Origin: Symbiodinium natans
Lineage: Eukaryota; Sar; Dinophyceae; Suessiales; Symbiodiniaceae
Direction of reading: 5' to 3'
NCBI GenBank assembly: GCA_905221605.1
Contig: CAJNDS010002723.1
Location: 62,001 to 126,000, forward strand
Length of the DNA: 64,000 nt
The position numbers were made by a program, and so were the translations under genes. The notes under the pieces are model-generated. The model ran no database searches, was not told the DNA's origin, and worked only from the letters and a program-made list of their open reading frames with translations. Positions within the stretch are counted from its first letter, which is position 1. Every line of letters starts with the position of its first letter. Positions 22,455-33,590 of the stretch are shown one piece after another.

Positions 22455-22706
22455 CTGCACCGCGGTCGCACACTCCCGTCGCTTGCTCTTGTGCAGCAGG
22501 CGCTAATGCCGCCATCCGAAGATGTTCGACAGCAGAGAGATGGGCAATGGGACACCTTTCCCTCGCTCTTTTTGACAAGCCATCAAGAAGCTTGGGCCGG
22601 CCCAAGACTAACTTAACTGTAAATGCTATGAGCAGAAAAACTGCCTCATTGCCCAGCCCTGCGCATGTGCTCGCCCAGTCGTCGGTGGTTGCACATCCGA
22701 CATCCT

Positions 22707-24610
22707 ACTAAAGAATCTGCACAGCGATAATTTCGTCTCTGCAATTGTCGCTTTGCTTGCATCCTCCAATGCCCAGCCATGGTTTGGTGTGCGGAAGACT
22801 TGCTTGTTGGGTTTTCATTCTGGTCTATGTGCAAAGTTGAATCCCGCGTACCAGCCGACTTCATCGAAAAGGGAATTTGTCTAGTCTAGTTTGGATCCGT
22901 ATGAAATTTGAAATGTAGCACTCCCCTGAAAAACATTGCGATGAAATCCTACAGCATCACCACCAAAGCAATCTCCTCAACCTCCTCTACCTCAAAAGCT
23001 TCTCTGTAGGACACATGGAAAAAACTCAACTGTGCTTAGGTCCCCCCTCTCATTGGCGCGCCCGTGAAAAGGAGAGGGAAGCGTTTGTAGACACCAGTGG
23101 AAACTTGCAATACTTCTCTCCCAGGTGCGAACTTAAGTCGCCGCAACGGGCAAAAGTCACCGGGCTGTGGCGTTCCCTCGAGTTTGATTGAAAGCACCAA
23201 AAAGAGTACCTACAGAATCCTACGTCTGAGACAAAAAAACACACTTTCATATATGAACTCTCGGATCCGTTCGGTCATGGAGTTGTGGCCCTGCCTTGCA
23301 GGGACCCGCCTCTTGGTTTCTACTGTGCACGGTGTCTATTGAATCTGGCTGGCAACGACCCAGCCAGGCCGAAACCTCAGACACCCTCTATCTGAGGAGG
23401 CGTCTCATGCACCTGGACCAGCTGCCTGTTTCAAATACGATTTGGAAAGCGTCCTGCGCAACACCAAGTTTGACACAAAGAAGAAGCATCAAGCACAAGA
23501 GGCAACGATAAGAATACGTGTAAATGACATTCAGAGTACCGGTATTTCAAGAACACCGGAGCTCCCACTTATGCTACACCTCCTAAGTCATTTCACAATG
23601 TCGGGCTAGAGTCAAGCTCAACAAGATCTTCTTTCCCCGCTGGCTATCCCGCGACGCTGCAACCCGAACTAAGCTGTTGATAATCTGTTGATACGCTTGC
23701 AGCCATGATAACACCCACGTGTCATCACGGAGCATAAACAAAGATGCACGTGCCATGGAGCCCAGCGTGTGAGAAACCGTTTCCGATTGTCAGTGCCGCA
23801 TGACCAAAGGAACGCAGCCTTGCTTGCGGGCTACCACATCTCCCGGTCTTAAGAGCGGTGTCTATTACACCTCCAACTGCCACACTCACTATCTTCCTTT
23901 CCTTCTCTCCCACCAAGAATCGGATTTCCAAACTTCCTCCACAAGGTCCGTCTCACCGCTGTGTTGGTACACCGTTTCACATGACTATGTGATGAAAGCA
24001 GGCTCAGCTGTTCGGTTGAGTTTCTTTTCCTGTGGCCTGGTCCTCTGCCGTGTGATGCCGTGTGTATGTTCTTTTAAGTTCTATTTCATTTTCAAATTTT
24101 TTAATCTTTTCACCTTGGTGGCCTGGTGCTTCATGTCGCAGTCTCACTGCACAGCAACACGAAGCGGAAAAGGCGCACAGGAGGCTAGCCAGGCCTTTGC
24201 GGACGACACCTGCTAAAGGCAAGCTTGCATCAAGCCACACGCTGCAAATGGGGCATGGTCGGACCTCCTGCGACGTGGCAGCTTGATCACGAGGCGGCAC
24301 CTGCAAAGAATCAATTTTGTCATGCTGAGAGTCTATCTTTTGGTTTGTGAGCTTGGGGCTTTAGAGTGCTTCCCTTTCATCCTCCCTCCGCCTTCCTAGG
24401 GCCCTAGGGAAACACAGTAAGAGACACGTTTGCCTGCGCCAAGACACCCGTTCCGAAGCCCGTTCTGAATGTCCCGTGCTGCACGTGTGGCAAGAGCCGT
24501 CCCTTCTTCATTCCTCCGCTGTCCCAAAACAGCAGAGGAATTTTCGTCCACGTCTGCTAGCTCGAAGCCATTGAACTTTTCTTTGCGTTTCTGTAAACTG
24601 TGTTTAACAT
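22707..24610. other. No supportable gene; intron-like DNA
   Basis: Unique sequence between SUMO-like modules 8 and 7, probably intronic. Short frames on both strands (such as 23800-24216 plus) show no domain. A short stretch near 24497-24545 resembles 27059-27110, so old duplications reach into it. Confidence 0.4.
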
Positions 24611-24624
24611 ATAAACAGCGAGGC

Positions 24625-24960
24625 CTCGCGCCGAAGGTGTCTAGGTTGCCAAAGCCACATACCGGCCCTCGTTTTTTGCCTGGAATGGGCGATCGGGACC
24701 CCACCCACCCACCTCCCCACCCCCACTCCAGTGAACCCCCCCCCCCCCCCCCGCCTCCTTCTACGTCTTCTGCGTCGGGGCGTGGCGTTGTTGGTATGGG
24801 TCAAAGTCAAAGTGGTTTCCTCACCGCTCATTGTCTGGCCTTTTCTTTTTTTGTATTCGAGAGGTGCTGCAGCCCCCCCTCCCCCCGCCAACCTCCCCCC
24901 CAATGTCGGCCCCCTCTCCGGGAGCTGCATTGGGCCAGGCCGAGGCGGGTCGCGTAGCGT
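24625..24960. repeat. C-rich short element of the foldback family
   Basis: Starts AGGCCTCGCGCCGAAGGTGT like the arm of the foldback at 1969, contains poly-C tracts, and ends GGTCGCGTAGCGTTAAGATT, which resembles 2491-2510 next to another C-rich tract. Probably non-autonomous. Confidence 0.5.
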
Positions 24961-24981
24961 TAAGATTATCCCGTTCCCCAC

Positions 24982-25450
24982 CGCATGCAAAGGCGCAATG
25001 CGCAGGGAGGGTGCTACACCGCGCCTCGCAAACTGCATGTGTGGACGCACGCCCGATATCCGGGTGTTTTTGTGAATGTGGTCGACCGAACCCACGAACT
25101 GGATCCAGGTCACAACAAGTTGGACAAGTGTGATTCCTATCCGGGCCTATCCCTGTAACAACTAGTAACAACGCAGCACGGTCGGCATGAGCCTGAGGTG
25201 GCGCCACGTTGGCAGGCGCAGAGGTTGGCATGGTTTCGCCAGCTGCGCCACCCTCGCCACCCTGTTCGCGTGGAACCTGAGTCAATGCCCGCCACCCGGT
25301 GCAATCAGCTGAGGATGGCGCCAGGACTCTGGCAGCTCTGAGAACGATCTCATCATCAACAAGACAGCCCAAGCTGCTAAGCGTGTCCTGCATGGCTTGC
25401 AGCAACTATCCTAGCCGTGTTTCCCTCCGTGCTGTATTCTTAAGCCATCA
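24982..25450. repeat. Segmental duplication (partner 27199-27655)
   Basis: Near-identical to 27199-27655 at an offset of 2198 over most of its length. A 16-bp block after CTACACCGCG is present only here. Carries exon c and linker of module 7. Confidence 0.9.
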
Positions 25451-26734
25451 CCACCGCTCCCGCCGCCGCAACCACCACCTGCCACCGCCGACGCCGCTGC
25501 GACTCCTACTCCTACGACTTCTGCTAGTGGGCTGGCACGCCCCAGGGCGCCTGGCTGCCTGTGCTTTGTCAACCCCGCAGGCTATTCGGGATTTACTGCC
25601 GCGTTTAAGTGACGAAAGCATGACGTGCCCGATGTCAGGGCCATGTTAGGGCCTAGGGCAAAGCCTTCCCAGCCCAAACTCCGTGCGTACAAGAAACTCA
25701 AGAAACATGCCCGTTGTGTTTAGCGTCAAGCAAGACAGGGTTTGGGTGCAAGGTTTGTGCATTCGGGGTTAAGGGGTTTAGGCCAAAATATGCCAAAAGA
25801 TAGGTCTCATGTTCACAGTCTTCGCGGGCATAGATGCTCTCGCCATTCGCACGCACTGGTAACACGGAAGCAATCATGGTGCGGGTCGCTGGGGGCACAT
25901 TCAAAAACACGAAAAGCGAGACAACGTACCAGGCTCCGAGGGGGTGCGCATGGGCGGCTACGACTACTACGACGACGAATGACGAATGATTGTTATCAAA
26001 AAGCGATATATTGAACCGTTTGAACCGTCGTCCCGTCGTCCTCGGGTTTCAGCAGGACGGCGCCCAGGAGGAAGTCGGCCTCATCTACGGGAATCTGGTT
26101 GTGCTCGCACCAGGCCTCAAGTGAGCGGTGATATTCCACTTCGAGTCTGTGAAGAAAGTATTAAGGTTATGCTGATGCACCAAAAGATCCCCACCGGTAG
26201 CTTTTTCGAGGAGGACACGTGTCCAAATAGAGCAGAGTGCAGTGAAACGGACCGGACCGGAGTGCAGAGCTGAGAACATGGACAAATAACATGCAGAACT
26301 CAAAGACTCAAAGACTCAAAGTGCTCAACAGAGACCGCGGAAATCTTCATCATTGCTCAAACCCTTTTCTGCTGTCGCCTCATGTGCCGAAGAGTTGATC
26401 CAGACGCTGCCCTACAAGCTCTGGAGGTCTCTCCACAAGGATTGAATGGTTTCTTCAGGCAGCTGTCCAATCTGCTCACGGCCGCGTGTGGCAGAAACGG
26501 GGATTCCGACGTAGTCACGCGACCCACGCTGTACCAGAGTCTACCCACTGCCAGCACATGCCAGGCCTGCATCATCTTCATAAGTGGAGTTGACATCCGC
26601 CTGGCCACCCATTCCGAAACCGGATGCAGTAAGACACAAGAGCTCAAAGAGCTCAAGAAACTTCGTCAGCTTGGCATGTTGAAGCGAAGTTCGGTCAGAC
26701 CATCCGTACCTTCGGCCTCCACCTTGACAGATGC
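25200..26734 (-). CDS. SUMO-like module 7, four exons
   Basis: Exon a about 26734-26676 (ASVKVEAEGTDGLTELRFNM), b1 26600-26567 (RMSTPLMKMMQ), b2 26115-26041 (AWCEHNQIPVDEADFLLG) and c from 25387 (DTLSSLGCLVDDEIVLRAA). Donors are GC after a, GC after b1 and GA after b2. The spliced product aligns well with the SUMO fold: hydrophobic strands, the T-L-KMM helix start and the terminal D-I strand. The linker continuing from c is Ala/Gly/Pro-rich (GGEGGAAGETMPTSAPANV). The upstream boundary of exon a is uncertain by a few bases. Confidence 0.75.
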
Positions 26735-27002
26735 TTTTCGCCTCGGTGGCCGCGAATAACGCCACATCCAACGGAGTCTATCGCCAAAACTGAGCTGGCA
26801 GCTGGTCGGACTCATCCTGATAGCGTCGCTGGGGCGCTCCATTAGCAACAGAGCACGCCCAAGAAGAAAAAAACAGAGAGAAGAGAGGTTGGACGGTACT
26901 GCAGTGCCTGTCTCAGCTCTGGCTTTGAAGGCCCTTCGGGCCCTTCACTCTTCGGCTTCTGAGGTTCCTCGCTTCAGTCAGACCGTCACCCTGTTTCCTT
27001 CG
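25536..27002. repeat. Segmental duplication (partner 29524-30990)
   Basis: About 1467 bp repeated at an offset of 3988 with, as far as I can see, one substitution (GCAGTAAG versus GCAATAAG at 26627/30615). Carries exons a, b1 and b2 of a SUMO-like module. Confidence 0.95.
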
Positions 27003-27198
27003 CCGCTCCGAGCAACCCATCATCTCAAACTTCTCGCAAAACCGGTGAAGAGGTTAACGGTGTCCCCTCTTCATTCCTCCACTGTCCGAAAGCGGCAGAA
27101 GAATTGTCTTCAATGGTTCGCTGTAGGGTGAGGGCATGATCGAAGCAATGGAATTGTTCATTCACAAACCTGTGATTTTGTTTTAGTCTGGAAATTGC

Positions 27199-27655
27199 GT
27201 GCAAAGGCGCAATGCGCAGGGAGGGTGCTACACCGCGCGTGGACGCACGCCCGATATCCGGGTGTTTTTGTGCATGTGGTCGACCGAACCCACGAACTGG
27301 ATCCAGGTCACAACAAGTTGGACAAGTGTGATTCCTGTCCGGGCCTATCCCTGTAACAACTAGTAACAACGCAGCACGGTCGGCATGAGCCTGAGGTGGC
27401 GCCACGTTGGCAGGCGCAGAGGTTGGCATGGTTTCGCCAGCTGCGCCACCCTCGCCACCCTGTTCGCGTGGAACCTGAGTCAATGCCCGCCACCCGGTGC
27501 AATCAGCTGAGGATGGCGCCAGGACTCTGGCAGCTCTGAGAACGATCTCATCATCAACAAGACAGCCCAAGCTGCTAAGCGTGTCCTGCATGGCTTGCAG
27601 CAACTATCCTAGCCGTGTTTCCCTCCGTGCTGTATTCTTAAGCCATCACCACCGC
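27199..27655. repeat. Segmental duplication (partner 24982-25450)
   Basis: Copy carrying exon c and linker of module 6, lacking the 16-bp block. Confidence 0.9.
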
Positions 27656-30600
27656 TCCCACCGCCGCAACCGCCACCACCACCACCACAGCGTTCTTGGT
27701 AACAGCGGGTTGGGCGGGAATAACACTATCAGGGAGGTTTTGACGCCTACGTCGAAACGGTGATTACTGTGCGGGGGGGGGAGGGGGGGGGGGGGGGGGG
27801 GGGGTTTGAGGCCTGAAAGCGGGGCGCGGGGTTTGAGGCTTGAAAGCGTCGAAACGGCGGAACCGGGGCGAATCACAGGGGAGGGAGGGGGGGGGGGGCG
27901 CGGGCCGGGAACTCGAGGGGGGGGGGGCGGGGCCTCGAAGAGGTTTTCAGGCTTGAAAAGCGGTGATTGAGGAAACGGGGCGGGAACGCGGCAGAATCAG
28001 AGATTTGAGGTTTTCAGGCTTGAAAGAAGCCCCCCCCACACGGAGGTTTTGAGGCCTGAAAGCATCGAAACGGTGATTCCCCCGTGGCGGGGGGAGGGGG
28101 GGGGGGGCGGGGTTTGAGGCCTGAAAGCGTGGGGGAATCAGGGATTTGAGGTTTTGAGGTTTGAGAGCGTCGAAACGGTGATTCCCCCCGGGTTTGAGGC
28201 CTGAAAGCGTCGGGGGAGGGATTTGAGGTTTTCAGGCTTGCGCGGGGGGAGTGGATCAGCTGAGAAGGAAGCCAGCTGAGCCCTTTGAACCGGATGTGGA
28301 GACGCTAGACCGTTTTTCCAGAAGCGAGTTACGAGGTGTGCCGAGGCTTTAGAGATGAGTGGTGAGTTCGTGGACGCGACGGAGATAGCGGTCCTGAATG
28401 CTAGGGCCGAGATCGTGGATAGTCTCAAGAGCCTTGGTCCCGAGGAACAGTTACGGCATCTTAAGATGCGGTTCGCGCAAGAGCTTGTGGATGGCGCGGA
28501 GGGGTTGTTCAGCAGCTCGGAACCCTCCCCTGCTAAAGGAAGTTCCCGAGCCATTGGTGTCGGAGACCCTTGGGGGGTTTGGGAGTGGCGGCCGCTAAGG
28601 CTGAGCATGGCTGAGCCTAGTAGGCCGGAGCCGCGTCGAAGCGCGGCCTCTGCCCTCCTTGAGTGGCGCTTTGGCTCGTCTTCGCCTACTGGAGCGGAGA
28701 GCCTTTTGAGGCTTCATGGAGCAGACCAAGGCGGAGTTGCGGAGGCTCTGGAGAAGTCGAAGGGGCGAGAGCAGAGACCTCGTTCCACTATCCAGATCTC
28801 TCAGTCACGTGGCCTGTCCTGGATGACGACTTCACGGACCACAAGTCTGTGGCTGACTTCTATGATCAGTTTGAGTCGACGGTTCATCTAGCGAACAACG
28901 GGCAAAGGGAGGCAACACCGTTTAAAGTCCTATGACCTGCTGTACAAGCGAGGTCTGAGTAATGGGACTGTGACGGATCCTGGGATGGTTTACCAGGAGA
29001 TCAAGACAAAGCACTTGATGTTTTCCGAAACTCAGGAAGAGGGTGAGTTGCGGGTTTTGGAGGCTTGGGATCAGTTGTCCAAGGGAAGGCTGTCCGCTCA
29101 GCAGTGGGAAACCGTTTGGGAGGAGCGGCTGTCTGAGCGCGAAGCTGTAGGCTTAGGCATGACAGCGCGTGAGACCATGCTTCAGTACCTCAAGAAAGTG
29201 GGCCCGGAGTTGTCCGGAGAAATTCGCCGGGACAAGAGGTACATGAGTGACGGGGCTGGGGGCACTGCGTTTCGTACCTGTGCTACCTGGGAGGAAGCTC
29301 ACGAAGTGCTCAAAGAGTACGAATCTTTGAAGGCACTCCAGGGCGGAGGATGTTGGAGCTGCAGGCTCTGGCCAAAGGAGGCCGTCTAGCCAAGGACGGG
29401 GTGCTGGGAAGGACAAGAAGTCCCTGCCTTGCCGTTTCCTGAATTCGAAGAGAGGCTGCGTGAAGGGAGATGCGAGTACAGCAACAAGCACAAGGATCAG
29501 CCTAAGAAGACGGGCGACGGCCGCACGCCCCAGGGCGCCTGGCTGCCTGTGCTTTGTCAACCCCGCAGGCTATTCGGGATTTACTGCCGCGTTTAAGTGA
29601 CGAAAGCATGACGTGCCCGATGTCAGGGCCATGTTAGGGCCTAGGGCAAAGCCTTCCCAGCCCAAACTCCGTGCGTACAAGAAACTCAAGAAACATGCCC
29701 GTTGTGTTTAGCGTCAAGCAAGACAGGGTTTGGGTGCAAGGTTTGTGCATTCGGGGTTAAGGGGTTTAGGCCAAAATATGCCAAAAGATAGGTCTCATGT
29801 TCACAGTCTTCGCGGGCATAGATGCTCTCGCCATTCGCACGCACTGGTAACACGGAAGCAATCATGGTGCGGGTCGCTGGGGGCACATTCAAAAACACGA
29901 AAAGCGAGACAACGTACCAGGCTCCGAGGGGGTGCGCATGGGCGGCTACGACTACTACGACGACGAATGACGAATGATTGTTATCAAAAAGCGATATATT
30001 GAACCGTTTGAACCGTCGTCCCGTCGTCCTCGGGTTTCAGCAGGACGGCGCCCAGGAGGAAGTCGGCCTCATCTACGGGAATCTGGTTGTGCTCGCACCA
30101 GGCCTCAAGTGAGCGGTGATATTCCACTTCGAGTCTGTGAAGAAAGTATTAAGGTTATGCTGATGCACCAAAAGATCCCCACCGGTAGCTTTTTCGAGGA
30201 GGACACGTGTCCAAATAGAGCAGAGTGCAGTGAAACGGACCGGACCGGAGTGCAGAGCTGAGAACATGGACAAATAACATGCAGAACTCAAAGACTCAAA
30301 GACTCAAAGTGCTCAACAGAGACCGCGGAAATCTTCATCATTGCTCAAACCCTTTTCTGCTGTCGCCTCATGTGCCGAAGAGTTGATCCAGACGCTGCCC
30401 TACAAGCTCTGGAGGTCTCTCCACAAGGATTGAATGGTTTCTTCAGGCAGCTGTCCAATCTGCTCACGGCCGCGTGTGGCAGAAACGGGGATTCCGACGT
30501 AGTCACGCGACCCACGCTGTACCAGAGTCTACCCACTGCCAGCACATGCCAGGCCTGCATCATCTTCATAAGTGGAGTTGACATCCGCCTGGCCACCCAT

Positions 30601-30722
30601 TCCGAAACCGGATGCAATAAGACACAAGAGCTCAAAGAGCTCAAGAAACTTCGTCAGCTTGGCATGTTGAAGCGAAGTTCGGTCAGACCATCCGTACCTT
30701 CGGCCTCCACCTTGACAGATGC
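27500..30722 (-). CDS. SUMO-like module 6, split by a retroelement fragment
   Basis: Exon a about 30722-30664, b1 30588-30555, b2 30103-30029 and c from 27585, near-identical to module 7. The b2-c intron, 653 bp in module 7, is about 2.4 kb here because 27.66-29.52 kb (G-rich minisatellite plus retrotransposon gag fragment) lies in it. All splice signals are kept, so the insertion need not inactivate the module. Confidence 0.7.
27730..28250. repeat. G-rich minisatellite
   Basis: Degenerate repeats of GGTTTGAGGCCTGAAAGCGT with GAAACGGTGATTCCCCC, separated by runs of G (up to about 20). Unit length is irregular, roughly 35-60 bp, with about 8 copies. Confidence 0.8.
28355..29520 (+). pseudogene. 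Broken retrotransposon gag fragment
   Basis: Plus-strand frames encode a Gag-like helical region in pieces. MSGEFVDATEIAVLNARAEI (from 28355) continues in one frame to about 28600, a second frame carries DDDFTDHKSVADFYDQFEST (28820-28880), and 28970-29389 carries VYQEIKTKHLMF and WEEAHEVLKEYESLK. At 29431-29490 a CCCH-type finger (CRFLNSKRGCVKGDA, then YSNKH) is recognisable out of frame. The order matches the Gag of dinoflagellate Copia elements: helical core then CCCH finger. Several frameshifts and the loss of everything downstream (the duplicated block starts at 29524) make it a dead fragment. No LTR was found for it. Confidence 0.6.
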
Positions 30723-30990
30723 TTTTCGCCTCGGTGGCCGCGAATAACGCCACATCCAACGGAGTCTATCGCCAAAACTGAGCTGGCAGCTGGTCGGACT
30801 CATCCTGATAGCGTCGCTGGGGCGCTCCATTAGCAACAGAGCACGCCCAAGAAGAAAAAAACAGAGAGAAGAGAGGTTGGACGGTACTGCAGTGCCTGTC
30901 TCAGCTCTGGCTTTGAAGGCCCTTCGGGCCCTTCACTCTTCGGCTTCTGAGGTTCCTCGCTTCAGTCAGACCGTCACCCTGTTTCCTTCT
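29524..30990. repeat. Segmental duplication (partner 25536-27002)
   Basis: Copy carrying exons a, b1 and b2 of SUMO-like module 6. The left edge abuts the gag fragment directly. Confidence 0.95.
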
Positions 30991-30999
30991 CTGCTCCCA

Positions 31000-33397
31000 G
31001 GGTCCTAAGCTGCTGGCCGCCCTGAAAGTGATCTCTCCGCTTGTGCAACCCAACGACATCAAGGTGTCCTTCGGGGCATGGAAGAACCCATCATCTCTAA
31101 ATTTCTCGCAAAACAAGTGAAGATGTCACGGGGCTGCCAGCATTTACGACCCAATGGCTGTCATTCTCTGGCCGTCCTCCGCTGTCAATTCCTTGCCCTT
31201 GAAAAGGAACTTTGCTTGGTCAAGAGCCAGGCCATGGTGGCTGCACCACGCCTGTGCGCTCTACAGTTGTGGCCCTGGCTGCTGCATCCGTTTGCGGTGC
31301 ACTTTAACCCTCGCGTTGGTGCTCGTGCTTTCACTTGTGCCGTTGTCGAACTTATTCCCAGACCCCCTGGTGCTGGCTGACCAGCAGTCGTGACATGGTA
31401 CCAGGGGCCTTGTCCAGTCGCTCATACAGTGGAGCCATGGACAGAGCGCACGCCTCTGAGCATGACCATGATTTCGTGGCCCCAACAGAATGGCCTCATT
31501 ATTATTGGAAGCAGCGACGTAATGGTAGTCGTCGACACTATTCGCGTAGTGGGCGGTAGTAGTTGTTGTTAGTGTCAGTGTTAATGTTAGTGGTAGTGTT
31601 CGTTTTAGTGTTAGTCGTAGTGGTACTGGTAGGGGTAGGAAATGGGACGCTGTGGGAGTGCACTTTTTCACAAAAAATGCAAACCTTAAAAAAGAACCCT
31701 AAAAACACACGAACACGTTCAAACAGAAGTAATACACAAAAAATCTCCACGAAAACAAAAAACAAGAAAACAAAAACACCAAACTAAACCAATCCTGAGG
31801 GACTCTGTTGGGGAGCCGGACCCCCGGGAAGAGTGTTGTTTTTGGCTTTTATGGATTTTGGGGATTTTTGTCCACAAAAACAAAAAAACAAAAAAACCAA
31901 CAACACAAAAAAAACAATCCTGAGGGACTCTGTTGGGGAGCCGGACCCCTGGGAAGAGTCTCTCAGGATTGTTTTCTTTTGTTTTTGGTGATGTTTGTGC
32001 ATTATTGGGTCTTTTCTGTAGTATTTCCTTTTGTACGGTTTTTCGGTGTCTTCTGAAGGGTGCTTTTTGGGTTTTCTTTAGGTTTTCTGGTGTTATTTCC
32101 TTTTTGTACGCTTTTTTTGTGCAGTTGTTTTTGGTATTTGTGCTTTGTGTGTGTTTCTATATTTCTGAGTGCCCCTTTGTACGTGACAAAAGCACTACGC
32201 TAACATGGACAATCAAGCACGCTGCAGTATCTTTTTCTTTCATCTGGTGAGCGATGAACGAAATGTCCTGATGCTTTCGAGCGAGAGACGTGACAAAATT
32301 CTCTCTAGGTCCTGCTTTGCACAAATTTGAACAACATTGATATATCATCCATGAATTTCGTGCTCACATGGGTTGAAAACCATGGTTTTTTTGGAAAATG
32401 TTGGTGTTACCGATGTTTCTCGGCTCCAGCCTTCAAAAACATTGGTAAAACCAAGGTCGTGCAAGAATTTCGTGCTCCCAGCCACATGGTTTAAAACAAT
32501 GGATTTATTTTTGCAAAAACTTGGTTTTACCAATGTTTTTCGGCACCATCCTTCAAAAACATTGGCAAAACCAATGTTTTCCATGAATTTCGTGATCTGA
32601 GGCTCTCTCCCAGCCACCATTTCTCGAGGAGGGACCCAAAAGCAAACTCGAATCCTGCAAAATCTGACTCGAGAGAGTACCAAAACCTCCCTATAATCAA
32701 TCACGCCCCAATACGCAAGACATGACATCTATCCTAAAAACTATTCCTTAGCTAAGATATCTGAAGCTACCAATGTAATAAGGTTCCTATCAATTTAAAC
32801 AGGGTTCTTGTTCATGTTATTGGGATTCGCAAAGGGTTTTCATTAATTTTAAAGGATTCCTATTGGATTAGGCTCACATAGTTTAGTAGGATTCCGATGA
32901 GTTCTTGTTAAAGGATTCTATTGTTTTTTCAGGCCTATTGGTTCCTATCAATTTTAGTAAGATTCCTGCTGGTGTTAATAGGAATCCTGTGAATTGTAAC
33001 CCGGTCTTTTGTTGATTTGTGAAGGGTTGCTATTCATTTTAGCAGGCTTCCTTCCTATTTGGTAGTAGTAGTAGTAGTAGCAGCTTTTGCCCCCCGGCGC
33101 GAAGGGAACAAGGTTTTTTGGGCCAAACGTGCGTTTTACTCGGCTTTTTGAGGGTCGTTTTCGAAAATTTGAATACTCGAGTGGGGAAAACATAGTTTTT
33201 GTTTTTTTTTGCGATTTGTTTTGGATTTGAAAGCAAACATGCTGTAAATACTAGCATTCGCGTTACACACAGCGCTCTAGTTGACTTAGAATTAGCCGTC
33301 ATTTCAAGTCATTCTACCCCTCGATGCCCGCCAAGGTGCGGGACGTGCCCCGCACATGCGTCCGAAATGAAATGATATGAAATGAAAATGTTGTTGC

Positions 33398-33431
<34 letters not shown>

Positions 33432-33447
33432 GCTGCTGGTGTTGTTT

Positions 33448-33506
<59 letters not shown>

Positions 33507-33535
33507 GCAGTTGTTGCTGTTGTTGCTGTTGTTGC

Positions 33536-33590
<55 letters not shown>

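Larger units (their letters stand above)
20087..22706. repeat. Segmental duplication, copy 2 (partner 15177-17396)
   Basis: See copy 1. This copy carries the 403-bp C-rich element at 21116-21518, and 3-bp and 6-bp indels near 22504 and 22620. The alignment breaks just after GCACATCCGACATCCT. Confidence 0.95.
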
